Assembly (NCBI RefSeq): GCF_019396345.1 | Contig: NZ_JAHKRM010000011.1 | Span: forward strand, 276,804 to 340,803 | Reading direction: 5' to 3' | From: Nonomuraea guangzhouensis | GTDB taxonomy: Bacteria > Actinomycetota > Actinomycetes > Streptosporangiales > Streptosporangiaceae | Length of the DNA stretch: 64,000 bases | Shown: in pieces, positions 44,339 through 52,881 of the stretch | How the letters are laid out: each line of letters begins with the position of its first letter | Position numbering within the stretch: the first letter of the stretch is position 1 | The notes under the pieces: generated by a model | The model's database searches: none | What the model saw: only the letters and a program-made list of their open reading frames with translations | What the model was told of the DNA's origin: nothing | Made by a program: the position numbers and the translations under genes

Positions 44339-45460
44339 GTGGACACGCAAGCTTTAAAGGACAGCTGGCACGTGGTCGCCCGGTCGGGTGATCAGGTGCC
44401 GCTGTTCTTCTACTCGGCCCTTTTCCTGATGTACCCCGAGACGCGCGGCCTGTTCCCGGTGTCCATGGCCACTCAGCGCGACCGGCTCGTCAGCGCGTTG
44501 GGACGCGTCGTCAGCAACGTCGACCAAGTGGAAGACGTCGTCCCGTTTCTCCAGCAACTCGGCCGTGACCACCGCAAGTTCTCCGTGGTCGCGCAGCACT
44601 ATCCCGCTGTCGGGCAGGCGCTGCTCGCCACCCTGCAGCACTTCCTCGGCGATCGCTGGACTCCCGCCCTGGCCCACGACTGGACAGCGGCGTACGGCCT
44701 GGTCTCGAAGGTGATGATCGAGGCGGCCGAAGAATCAGCGGCCACGTCGCCGCCCTGGTGGGAGGGCGAGATCATCCTGCACGAGGTCCGCGCCCCTGGC
44801 ATCGCGGTGATCCGGGCCCGCCTGAACTACCCCTACCCCTTCCGCGCGGGGCAGTCCGCGTCGATCTCGCTCGCGCAGCGGCAGAGAATGTGGCGGTTCT
44901 ACTCCTTCGGCAACGCGCCGCGCCGGGACAACACCATCGACCTGCACGTACGCGTGGTCGACGCGGGCGCGGTCAGCACGGCTCTGGTGCACGGCACGCA
45001 ACGCGGCGACATGCTGCGGGTAGGCGCCCCGATGGGCGATCGGCTGACGCTCGACACGAGCCAGCCCAGGGAACTCCTCCTGATCGCCGGCGGCACGGGC
45101 CTCGCTCCCCTCAAGGCACTCGTGGAGCAGGTGGCCTACGAAGGGGCGCGCTGCAACGTCCGGCTCTTCATGGGCGCGCGGACATCTCGCGAGTTGTACG
45201 ACCTCGAGGCCCTGTCCAAGATGGACGCCGAGAACCCCTGGCTGAGCGTGGTGCCCGTCGTGTCCCATGACAGCTTCTACAGCGGTGAGAACGGCTACGT
45301 GGTGGACGTCGCGTTGAAGGCCTGGCGCGGTCAGGACGTCTTCGTATGCGGCTCCGAAGAGATGGTTCAGAGCTCGGTCGCCCGGCTTCTGGACGCCGGC
45401 GTGCCGCACCAGAAAATCCGCTTCGACGAGTTCACCAGTGCCGTAGGTAGGGAGCAGTGA
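44339..45460 (+). CDS. Flavohaemoprotein (globin with FAD/NAD reductase)
   Basis: A 373-residue protein with an N-terminal globin domain (residues 1-133, proximal His likely His78 in GRDHRKFSVVAQHYPAVG) and a ferredoxin-NADP reductase-like part. The FAD-binding motif is RFYSFGN and the NAD site AGGTGLAPLKAL, with a C-terminal VCGSEEMVQ. It is shorter than Hmp but complete in domain order. The GTG start directly follows the truncated haemoglobin gene, so the two form one unit. The expected activity is NO dioxygenation or reduction of the partner globin. Confidence 0.92.
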   Translation: MDTQALKDSWHVVARSGDQVPLFFYSALFLMYPETRGLFPVSMATQRDRLVSALGRVVSNVDQVEDVVPFLQQLGRDHRKFSVVAQHYPAVGQALLATLQHFLGDRWTPALAHDWTAAYGLVSKVMIEAAEESAATSPPWWEGEIILHEVRAPGIAVIRARLNYPYPFRAGQSASISLAQRQRMWRFYSFGNAPRRDNTIDLHVRVVDAGAVSTALVHGTQRGDMLRVGAPMGDRLTLDTSQPRELLLIAGGTGLAPLKALVEQVAYEGARCNVRLFMGARTSRELYDLEALSKMDAENPWLSVVPVVSHDSFYSGENGYVVDVALKAWRGQDVFVCGSEEMVQSSVARLLDAGVPHQKIRFDEFTSAVGREQ

Positions 45461-46119
45461 TGGGAGAGACGCCCTGGGCACAGAGCCCGCCGAACGCCCG
45501 CCAGCCACTCACACCGGATCGGGTGCGGAACAAGGACTTCTCACGCGCCAAGCTCGGAAGCCGCGGCTACAACGTGGATGAGGTACGCACCTTCATGTAC
45601 CGCATGGCCGAGGAGATTTCGGCCGGCGACATGGAGAAGGCCGACCTGCGCGCGGAGGTCGACCGCCTGAAGAACTGGTACAAGGACCACGGCACCGACA
45701 CCACCAACCCGGGCGCCGCCCAGCAGGCCAGGCTCAACGTCGACGCGGTCAACCTCCTGTCCCGCGCTCAGCAGACGGCCGACGCCCAGATAGCCGAGGC
45801 GGAGGACTACGCCCGCCGGCTGGTGGGCCAAGCGCGTCAGCAGTACGAGCAGTTGCTCCAGGAGGCGCAGCAGCGCGCGGAGGAGGCCGCCAGCCAGGCG
45901 GTCAACGTCTATCGCTCCAGCGGGGCGGCCCATTCGGTCGAAGCCGAGGAACTGGAACGCCGCATCGCCTATCTGCGCACGTTCGCGGAGGTCACACAGG
46001 TCCAGTTGCGCGCGGTTCTCGAAGGACTGGCGAACGAGGTCAACAAGCTGGGCACCCTGCCGGATACGAACCGGAACGCCGCCGCCTACTCCTCGTTCTC
46101 CTCGTTGAGTCAAGACTAG
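45460..46119 (+). CDS. DivIVA-domain coiled-coil protein
   Basis: A 219-residue protein. The DivIVA N-terminal signature is NKDFSRAKLGSRGYNVDEVRTFMYRMAEEI, followed by a long coiled coil (QQTADAQIAEAEDYARRLVGQARQQYEQLLQEAQQ) and a second helical part. DivIVA-like proteins mark poles and septa or act as filament-forming scaffolds. The ATG overlaps the flavohaemoprotein stop codon, so it is expressed with the globins. Its last 247 bp exist as a second, truncated copy at 38.3 kb. Confidence 0.92.
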   Translation: MGETPWAQSPPNARQPLTPDRVRNKDFSRAKLGSRGYNVDEVRTFMYRMAEEISAGDMEKADLRAEVDRLKNWYKDHGTDTTNPGAAQQARLNVDAVNLLSRAQQTADAQIAEAEDYARRLVGQARQQYEQLLQEAQQRAEEAASQAVNVYRSSGAAHSVEAEELERRIAYLRTFAEVTQVQLRAVLEGLANEVNKLGTLPDTNRNAAAYSSFSSLSQD

Positions 46120-46171
46120 TTGTTAGTGTCGGGCGCGTTCGGCAATGGATTCTCTATATCGAGGGGTAACG

Positions 46172-46468
46172 ATGCTGCGTGCTGTGTTCGTACGAACCCT
46201 GAAGGCGGGCGTGACGTATGAGCAGTTCAAGGAGGCTTGGGTTCCGGAGGATGTGGACGGCTATCCCGCGAGGGTCAGCGTCTCGCGCAATGTCGCCGAC
46301 GACAGGCAGGTGATCACGGTCCTTGAACTGGACATGTCCCTGGCTGAGTTCGAGGACAAGCGCACGGCGCTGACCCGTCCGGACGCACTGGAGCGGCTCG
46401 CTGAGATCGTGGAGACGACCGAGCTCGAGGGCCTGTATGAGGAGGTCTTCAACGGCAAGGATCTGTGA
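46172..46468 (+). CDS. Small ferredoxin-like-fold protein of unknown function
   Basis: A 98-residue protein with a dimeric alpha-beta barrel-like pattern (MLRAVFVRTLKAGVTYEQFKEAW, ARVSVSRNVADDRQVITVLELD, LTRPDALERLAEIVETTELEGLYEEV). GAGGGG 6 bp upstream decides the ATG at 46172 rather than 46145. It occupies the same position relative to divIVA and the regulator remnant as cutA does in the paralogous stretch. Confidence 0.75.
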   Translation: MLRAVFVRTLKAGVTYEQFKEAWVPEDVDGYPARVSVSRNVADDRQVITVLELDMSLAEFEDKRTALTRPDALERLAEIVETTELEGLYEEVFNGKDL

Positions 46469-46489
46469 ATTTTCGGCTGAGTGATGTCG

Positions 46490-46680
46490 TTCGAGACGAC
46501 TGTTTCCGCGAAGGGCGAGTAGCGGCGCACTCGGTGCGGAACTCCCTGGCGACTTGCATGGGGCGGATCGTCGACACCTGGCCGCTGGAACGATCCGTCG
46601 GCGTGGCACGCCAGGCTTTCCTTTCTGTCATGCGCGAGAGGTCGTCCGCAAGGGCGAGAGCTGACGACATTGATCAGATC
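46490..46680 (-). pseudogene. Remnant of the XRE-TPR regulator 3' end
   Basis: Bases 46495-46562 match 39000-39065 closely, including the minus-strand coding for FRTE(Y/C)AATRPSRKQ, but the upstream coding sequence does not continue. The full regulator has been lost from this copy of the locus. The rest of the space up to 46765 shows no gene. Confidence 0.75.
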
Positions 46681-46765
46681 ACTTGATAAATCTCTCCGAT
46701 CCCCGGCTTGTCCCACCCTGCGATGATCTTCGTGCATTGTCCCAAGTGGTGAAGGGGAGTCAAAG

Positions 46766-46978
46766 ATGCGTGTACGGACTGCGCTCGCGGGCGCGGGAAT
46801 CGCCGTTATGGCCGTTGTTGGACTCGGTCTGCCCGCTCAGGCGGCCGACTGGGTGTCCTACGGCCATTTCCCGACCAAGAAGAAGTGCGTCGACGCAGGT
46901 CAGCAGTATGTGCGCGAGAACTTCAACGCGTACAAGTGCACCGACTATCCCGACGGCTGGATCCTCTGGCTCAAGTAG
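46766..46978 (+). CDS. Small secreted peptide with two cysteines
   Basis: A 70-residue protein with a clear signal peptide (MRVRTALAGAGIAVMAVVGL...PAQAA, about 27 residues) and a 43-residue mature part with KKKCVDAGQQYVRENFNAYKC. The two cysteines 18 residues apart suggest one disulfide; the pattern resembles small secreted actinobacterial proteins related to bacterial protease-inhibitor-like or DUF-type peptides. AAGGGGAG precedes the ATG. A strong hairpin follows. Confidence 0.75.
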   Translation: MRVRTALAGAGIAVMAVVGLGLPAQAADWVSYGHFPTKKKCVDAGQQYVRENFNAYKCTDYPDGWILWLK

Positions 46979-46986
46979 CCCCGCTG

Positions 46987-47012
46987 CCGGTCCCCGGCTC
47001 GCCGGGGACCGG
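46987..47012 (+). terminator. Terminator after the small secreted peptide gene
   Basis: CCGGTCCCCGG, loop CTCG, CCGGGGACCGG: a perfect 11-bp stem ending 25 bp before the ltrA-like start. There is no T-run. Confidence 0.75.
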
Positions 47013-47037
47013 TCAGCTGCGCCAATAAGGTAGGCGT

Positions 47038-48204
47038 ATGTCGCCGCTCCGCACCCGTATGGCTGCTCGTGATCTCGCGGAGCAGCACCGGGCCTCGAGC
47101 CCGCTGGAGCTGCTCTTCGATCTCACCTTCGTCGCCGCCGTCTCGCAGATCGTGGGCCGGCTCGCCCACGCGACCGAGCAGGGGCATGGCGTGGCGGCCA
47201 TCGGGCCGTTCCTCATGGTCTTCTTCGCCATCTGGTGGGCGTGGATGAACTTCACGTGGTTCGCCTCCGCGTACGACACCGACGACGTGCCGTACCGCGT
47301 CATGACGCTTCTGCAGATGGCCGGGGTGCTCGTGCTCGCGGCCGGGGTGCCCACGGCGTTCGAAGGCGACTTCACCGTCGTGACGATCGGCTACCTGGTC
47401 ATGCGGGTCGGGCTGGTGAGCCTGTGGTTGCGCGCGGCGGTCGCGCACCCCGAAGGACGCGCGACGGCGCTGCGCTACGCGATCGGCATCTCGCTCGTCC
47501 AGGTGCTCTGGGTGTCCAAGCTCGCGCTGCCGGGTGGCGGGCCGGTCTGGCTGTTCGTCGGGTGCGCCGTCCTCGACCTCGCGGTGCCGCCGATCGCGGA
47601 GCGTACGGGATCGACGAGCTGGCACCCGCACCACATCGCCGAGCGGTACGGGCTGTTCACCATCATCCTGCTGGGCGAGAGCGTGCTCGCGGCCACGAAC
47701 GCGGTGCAGGGCGCGGTCGCGCACGGACTGAGCGTAGGCCTCGTCGTCATCGCGATCGCCGGGCTCGTCATCCTCTTCGCGCTGTGGTGGATCTACTTCT
47801 CCGAGCCCGCCGGTGACGGGCTCGAGGAACGGCGGGAGAGGTCGTTCTTCTGGGGTTATGGGCACTACGTGATATTCGCGGCGCTTGCCGCGCTCGGCGC
47901 CGGGCTTGAGGTCGCGGTGGCCTCGCTAGGGGAGGGGGAGCACCACATCGCGGCAGGTGCGCAGGTCGTGGTCGCCTCGGTCGCCATCCCGGTCGTCATC
48001 ATGCTCGTCCTGTTGTGGGTGCTGCACGCACCCCTGGTGAGCCGTACGGTGGTGCGGCCGGCGGCGATCGGTGTCGCGGTGGTGCTCGTGCTGCTCGCCG
48101 CGTTCTTCGCGCCGATCATCGGCGTCGCCGCGGGACTGAGCGCCATCGCCGCGGTGCTCGTGCTCCTGCTCGGGACGACCTTGGCGCGCGAGTCCAGAAG
48201 CTGA
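47038..48204 (+). CDS. LtrA-like (low temperature requirement) membrane protein
   Basis: A 388-residue membrane protein with about ten hydrophobic segments. The family N-terminus is ASSPLELLFDLTFVAAVSQIV, with WAWMNFTWFASAYDTDD and the mid-part HHIAERYGLFTIILLGES, typical of LtrA proteins. The biochemical role is unknown. The ATG follows TAAGGT (47026-47031) by 6 bp and has no Shine-Dalgarno, suggesting a leaderless message. Confidence 0.92.
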   Translation: MSPLRTRMAARDLAEQHRASSPLELLFDLTFVAAVSQIVGRLAHATEQGHGVAAIGPFLMVFFAIWWAWMNFTWFASAYDTDDVPYRVMTLLQMAGVLVLAAGVPTAFEGDFTVVTIGYLVMRVGLVSLWLRAAVAHPEGRATALRYAIGISLVQVLWVSKLALPGGGPVWLFVGCAVLDLAVPPIAERTGSTSWHPHHIAERYGLFTIILLGESVLAATNAVQGAVAHGLSVGLVVIAIAGLVILFALWWIYFSEPAGDGLEERRERSFFWGYGHYVIFAALAALGAGLEVAVASLGEGEHHIAAGAQVVVASVAIPVVIMLVLLWVLHAPLVSRTVVRPAAIGVAVVLVLLAAFFAPIIGVAAGLSAIAAVLVLLLGTTLARESRS

Positions 48205-48291
48205 ACAGCCCCGATCACATCACATCAGCTCGTCCGGCGACGCGAGCCATCAGCGTCAAGGCTCAACCGGCTGCTCCGGACCCTCCACGCC

Positions 48292-49230
48292 TCATTGACC
48301 GGCTGAGGGCACCTCGACGAACGACGCCGTGAAGGAGTTGCGGGCGATCTGGTCCAGCTGCGCGTCCGTCATGCCCAGCTCGTCGCGGAGCGCCTGGTAG
48401 TTGTCCTCGACGTAACCGCCGAAGTACGCCGGATCATCGGAGTTCACCGTGACCAGCAGGCCCTCGTCCAGCATCGCGGGCAGGATGTGGTCCCGCAGCG
48501 ACGGCACCGTGCGCAGCCGGACGTTCGACAGCGGGCACACCGTCAGCGGGATCCGCTCCTCCCGCAGGCGGGCGACCAGCGACGGGTCCTCCATGGCGCG
48601 GATGCCGTGGTCCACGCGCTCCACCTTGAGCACGTCCAGGGCCTCCCACACGTAGTCGGGGCCGCCCTCCTCGCCGGCGTGCGCGACCCGGCGCAGCCCC
48701 TCCGCGGCCGCCATGTCGAACACCCGGCGGAACAACGCCGGCGGATGACCGACCTCCGCCGAGTCCAGCCCGACGCCGATGAAGTGCTCCCGGTACGGCA
48801 GCGCGGCCCGCAGCACCTCCTCGGCCTCCGCGGCGCCCTGGTCACGCAGGAAGCACATGATCAGGGCCGCCGACACGTCGCTGTCCTTGAGCGCGGCCGA
48901 CAGCCCGCCGAACACCGCCTCCAGCGACACGCCCCTGCTCAGATGCGCCTGCGGGTCGAAGAAGATCTCGGCATGCCGTACGCCCTGCGCCCGCGCCCGC
49001 GCCAGGTAGGCGGTGGCGAGATCGTAGAAGTCCCGGTCGGTGCGGAGCACGGCCATGTTCTCGTAGTAGATGTCCAGGAACGACTGGAGATCGGCGAAGT
49101 CGTACCGGGCCCTGATGGCCTCCGCGTCGAAGGTCGGCAGGTCGATCCCGTTACGCCTGGCCAGCTCGACGACGAGCTCGGGTTCGAGAGTGCCTTCGAT
49201 GTGCAGGTGGAGTTCAGCTTTGGGCCGCAT
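48292..49230 (-). CDS. Adenosine deaminase-family protein
   Basis: A 312-residue zinc-dependent deaminase with HLHIEGTLEPE, HAGEEGG, VDHGIRAMEDP and the metal-binding VNSDDPAYFGG, all conserved in the adenosine/adenine deaminase family. Which purine it uses cannot be told; the short form and GTLEPE resemble adenine deaminases of this fold. ATG 49230 is preferred over the upstream TTG 49251. It is divergent from a PucR-type regulator. Confidence 0.9.
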   Translation of the reverse strand: MRPKAELHLHIEGTLEPELVVELARRNGIDLPTFDAEAIRARYDFADLQSFLDIYYENMAVLRTDRDFYDLATAYLARARAQGVRHAEIFFDPQAHLSRGVSLEAVFGGLSAALKDSDVSAALIMCFLRDQGAAEAEEVLRAALPYREHFIGVGLDSAEVGHPPALFRRVFDMAAAEGLRRVAHAGEEGGPDYVWEALDVLKVERVDHGIRAMEDPSLVARLREERIPLTVCPLSNVRLRTVPSLRDHILPAMLDEGLLVTVNSDDPAYFGGYVEDNYQALRDELGMTDAQLDQIARNSFTASFVEVPSAGQ

Positions 49231-49318
49231 GTGATCGAGTAAACCTGACAACGCGCCGGGGGCGGTATCGTGCGAACCTCCGAACTGTCACTCGTTGACC
49301 TGGCATAACATCAGATTC

Positions 49319-50467
49319 ATGAGGCTGGCGGATCTGCTGGGGCGCGACGACCTGGGCCTCGTGCCGGTGACCGGTCATGAAGGGCTCGGCCGGGAGGTGA
49401 AACGGGCCTATCCGACGGATCTGCCCGACCCTCGGCGCTACCTGCGTTCCGGTGACCTCGTGCTGACCAGCGGGGTCTGGTACAACCAGCCGTCCGACTG
49501 CGAGACGTTCGCCGACGCGCTGTGGACGAGCGACGTCGCCGGGCTGATCGTCGGGCTGGTCGTGCTGGGGGAGTTGCCGGACGCGCTGGTCAAGGCGTGC
49601 GAACGCCGTCGGTTGCCGTTGCTCCTGGCCGCGCCCGACCAGTCGTTCGGCGCGATCACCGAGGTGGTGACCGAGGAGGCGTTCGCGGCCGAGCGGCGCA
49701 AGGACGAGCAGGCCAGGGCGCAGACGCTGCTCGACCTCCTGGGCACGCAGCGGATCGCGCCCGGCGAGGTCTCGGCCCACCTGCGGCTGCTCGGGGCCGA
49801 TCCGGGGCTGCCGACCACGGCCATGGTGGTGGCCAGGACGGGCGGCAGCGACGAGGACGACGTGCCCGCCCTCATGTACGCCCTGGAGCGCAGAGGCCGG
49901 CATCTGGTCGTCGGCGGACGGCCGGACGAGGCGATGGTGCTGGTGAACGGCAAGGTGTCGCGTCAGGCACTGACCGAGGAGCTGCGCCTGCTCGTGACCA
50001 ACCGGCCGGGCATGCGGGTGGCGGCCGGGATCAGCGACGCGACCGCCAGCGTGTCGCAGCTCGGCGAGGCGTTGGAGACGGCGCGGCGCGGGATGGAGTC
50101 GGCCCGCTACGGCGAGGGGCCGGTGTCCGTCATGTCGGTCGCCGACGTCGACAGCCACGAACTCCTGCTGGCCCAGCTGCCCGTGAGCGTGCGCCGCTCG
50201 TTCAGGGAGCACCTGCTCGGGCCGATCATCGACTACGACGCCCGGCACGGATCCGAGCTGCTGCGCACGCTCGACGTCTTCCTGGAGACGTGCGGCTCCT
50301 GGCAGCGGACGGCCGACGAGCTCTATGTGCACGTCAACACGTTGCGCTACCGCATGCAGCGGATCGAGGAGCTGACCGGGCGGCGGATGTCGTCGATGCG
50401 TGACCGTACGGACCTCTATCTGGCGCTCAGGTCAGGGCAGCCGGCCCGCGACGAGCCGGCCACGTGA
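49319..50467 (+). CDS. PucR-family transcriptional regulator
   Basis: A 382-residue regulator with the N-terminal PucR purine-catabolism domain (RLADLLGRDDLGLVPVTG, YLRSGDLVLTSGVWYN) and a C-terminal PucR helix-turn-helix (LDVFLETCGSWQRTADELYVHVNTLRYRMQRIEELTGR). Members sense purines or related compounds. It stands between a deaminase and an amidohydrolase and near an NMT1-type ABC importer. Its 3' end overlaps the convergent amidohydrolase by 36 bp. Start ATG 49319 fits a leaderless TAACAT promoter. Confidence 0.92.
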   Translation: MRLADLLGRDDLGLVPVTGHEGLGREVKRAYPTDLPDPRRYLRSGDLVLTSGVWYNQPSDCETFADALWTSDVAGLIVGLVVLGELPDALVKACERRRLPLLLAAPDQSFGAITEVVTEEAFAAERRKDEQARAQTLLDLLGTQRIAPGEVSAHLRLLGADPGLPTTAMVVARTGGSDEDDVPALMYALERRGRHLVVGGRPDEAMVLVNGKVSRQALTEELRLLVTNRPGMRVAAGISDATASVSQLGEALETARRGMESARYGEGPVSVMSVADVDSHELLLAQLPVSVRRSFREHLLGPIIDYDARHGSELLRTLDVFLETCGSWQRTADELYVHVNTLRYRMQRIEELTGRRMSSMRDRTDLYLALRSGQPARDEPAT

Positions 50468-51613
50468 GACCACGGCGACGATGTTCGCCACGGCCAGGTC
50501 CGCGATCCGCTCCCACGGGCGGCCGCGCAGCACGATGAAGTCGGCCCCGAGGCCCGGCGCGATCCGGCCCACCGGCATGCCGATCGAGTCGGCGGCGTCG
50601 GAGGTGGCCGCGCGCAGCGCCTCCTGGGCGGACATGCCCAGGATCTCGGTCATGTGGACCACCTCGGCGAGCTGGTCGCCGAACTGGACGTGGTGCCCGT
50701 TGGCATCAGTGCCCAGGACGAAACGGACGCCCAGCCGCGCCGCCTCGGCGAGCAGCACGTTGCGCGTGGCCACCAGCTCGGCGGCCTTGGCCATGGACTC
50801 CGCGGCGACCGGGACCCGGCCCTCGGCGATGGCCTCGTTGATCAGCAGGGTCGGCGCGACGGGTGTGCGGCGGGCCGCGAGCACCTCGGCGAGGTCCCTG
50901 CTCAGCAGCGTCCCGTGCTCGATGGAGTCGACGTGCTCCTCGACGGCGACGCGGATGCCGTCCTCGGAGTGGGCGTGCGAGGCGACCAGCATGCCGAGCG
51001 CGTGCGCCTCGTCGACGACGGCCCTGATCTCCTCGCGCGTGTAGTTGCGCCAGCCGTTCTTGTCGCCGATCGACAGCACGCCGCCGCTGGTGGTGAGCTT
51101 GATGCCGTCCATCCCGGCGCGGGCCCAGGTGCGTACGAGCTTGCGGCACTCGTCGGGGCCGTCGGCGGTGGGCTTGCGCTGCGGGATCGCGGGCGGCACG
51201 AACAGGTCGTTGTGCCCGGCCGTCATGCCGACCACGCCGTGGACCTGGACCCGCGGGCCGGGCAGCACGCCGGCGTCGAAGGCCCGGCGCAGCGCGATCT
51301 GCGCCTCGTCCCCGGCCAGGTCGCGCAGGGTCGTCACGCCGTGGCGCATGGCCCGCTGGGCGTGGGCGACGCCGTGCAGCACCTGTTCGTCGCGGGTCGT
51401 GACGAGCGGCCAGGTGGCGAAGTCCGGCGGCGGGCCCTCACCGGCGTGGCCGATCAGGTGTACGTGCGTGTCGACCAGGCCGGGGAGCACGCACAGGTCG
51501 TCGTGCCGCTGTGTGGCGGGCCGCACGTCGCCGATCCGGTCCGGCTCCCAGGTCAGCTCGACCGGGCCCCTGAATTCGGTACCGTCCCAAAGCGGGATTC
51601 CGTCAAGTCTCAT
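50432..51613 (-). CDS. Amidohydrolase (imidazolonepropionase-like)
   Basis: A 393-residue metal-dependent amidohydrolase. Metal-binding motifs are DTHVHLIGHAG at the N-terminus, the Lys-type GIKLTTSGGVLS, ASHAHSEDGI, DSIEHGTLL and GTDANGHHVQ. It belongs to the group related to imidazolonepropionase and Xaa-Pro/prolidase-like hydrolases. Its neighbours suggest a role in nucleobase or cyclic amide breakdown, which is inference. Confidence 0.9.
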   Translation of the reverse strand: MRLDGIPLWDGTEFRGPVELTWEPDRIGDVRPATQRHDDLCVLPGLVDTHVHLIGHAGEGPPPDFATWPLVTTRDEQVLHGVAHAQRAMRHGVTTLRDLAGDEAQIALRRAFDAGVLPGPRVQVHGVVGMTAGHNDLFVPPAIPQRKPTADGPDECRKLVRTWARAGMDGIKLTTSGGVLSIGDKNGWRNYTREEIRAVVDEAHALGMLVASHAHSEDGIRVAVEEHVDSIEHGTLLSRDLAEVLAARRTPVAPTLLINEAIAEGRVPVAAESMAKAAELVATRNVLLAEAARLGVRFVLGTDANGHHVQFGDQLAEVVHMTEILGMSAQEALRAATSDAADSIGMPVGRIAPGLGADFIVLRGRPWERIADLAVANIVAVVSRGRLVAGRLP

Positions 51614-51831
51614 CTCATCAAGGACGCTACCGGACGCCCTCCGCCGCTGGAGGGATCTACGGACCTCACCGGGCGCTCTCGTAGGGACCTACAGGGTCCG
51701 AAGCGCCGGGGCTGGGCTTTTCCCCACCCGATCATCCCACCCCATGCCGTGACCGGTTTTCCGTCACACGATGGTAATAATCGCTGTATAGCTTCCTGAC
51801 CTGCACGTTCATCGCCGTTCCAAGGAGAATT

Positions 51832-52881
51832 ATGGCTACCCTCGACCGTCGCGCGTTCCTGCGGACGACAGGTCTGGCCGGACTGGCGCTCGGCCTGGCC
51901 GCCTGTGGCGACAGCGGTGCGTCCGGTGGGAGCGGGAGTGGGAGCGGGTTCGGCGCGGTCAAGATCCAGCTCTCCTGGAAGAAGAACGTCGAGTTCGCCG
52001 GCGAGTACTTCGCCGACAGCAAGGGCTACTACAAGGCCGCCGGATTCTCGCAGGTGGAGCTGCTGTCGGGTGGCGGCTCCGGCACCTCGGTCGAGTCGGG
52101 CCTGACCACCGGCCGCTGCTGGATCGGCCTGTCGACGCCGACCATCACCGCGCCCGCCGTGCTCCAGGGCGCGCCGCTGAAGATCGTCGGCGCGACCTTC
52201 CAGAAGAACCCCTTCGCCATCGTCTCCCTCGGCAAGAGCCCCATCCAGGACCCCAAGGACCTGGCCGGCAAGAAGATCGGCGTCCAGGACTCCAACGAGC
52301 TGGTCTGGAACGCGCTGCTCAAGGCCAACAACCTCGACCCGTCGAGCGTGACGCGGGTGCCGTTCCAGTCCGACCCGTCGATGCTGACCTCCGGCCAGCT
52401 CGATGGCTATGTCGGCTTCGTCACCAGCGGCCCGGTGCGGCTGAAGATGCAGGGCGTGGACGCGGCGCACATGCTGTTCGCCGACCACGGGCTGCCGCTG
52501 GTCGCCGAGACGTTCACGGTGACGCAGGAGACGATCGACAAGGAGCGTGACAAGCTCAAGGCGTTCCTCACGGCCGAGATCAAGGGTTGGAAGGACGCCG
52601 TCGCCGACCCGGCCAAGGCGGCGGAGCTGGCCGCGAAGACATACGGCAAGGACCAGAACCTCGACGTCGCCGAGCAGACCGAGGAGGCCAAGATGCAGAA
52701 CGAGCTCGTCGTCACCCCTGACGCCAAGGCCAACGGCCTGTTCACGATGACCGCCGAGCTGATCGAGCAGAACATCGCCTCCCTCGCCAAGGCCGGGCTG
52801 ACCGTCAAGGCCGAGAGCCTCTTCGACCTGACGATCCTGGACGAGATCTACAAGGCCGACGCGAGCCTCAAGCTCTCATGA
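51832..52881 (+). CDS. NMT1/THI5-type ABC substrate-binding lipoprotein
   Basis: A 349-residue binding protein. The signal has a twin-arginine (LDRRAFLRTTGLAGLALGLA) and a lipobox (LAAC), so it is exported folded and anchored. The core has QLSWKKNVEFAGEYFADSKGYY and SGTSVESGLTTGRCWIGLSTP, as in NMT1/THI5-like proteins that bind pyrimidine precursors, riboflavin or related ring compounds. AAGGAG precedes the ATG. The 218-bp upstream space shows no TPP riboswitch. It heads a four-gene importer operon. Confidence 0.92.
   Translation: MATLDRRAFLRTTGLAGLALGLAACGDSGASGGSGSGSGFGAVKIQLSWKKNVEFAGEYFADSKGYYKAAGFSQVELLSGGGSGTSVESGLTTGRCWIGLSTPTITAPAVLQGAPLKIVGATFQKNPFAIVSLGKSPIQDPKDLAGKKIGVQDSNELVWNALLKANNLDPSSVTRVPFQSDPSMLTSGQLDGYVGFVTSGPVRLKMQGVDAAHMLFADHGLPLVAETFTVTQETIDKERDKLKAFLTAEIKGWKDAVADPAKAAELAAKTYGKDQNLDVAEQTEEAKMQNELVVTPDAKANGLFTMTAELIEQNIASLAKAGLTVKAESLFDLTILDEIYKADASLKLS

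Noticed and set aside
51614..51831. Possible TPP riboswitch before the NMT1-type importer
   Set aside because: The conserved CUGAGA and later ACC-type core elements are absent; only a weak GTGAC/GTCAC dyad is seen.
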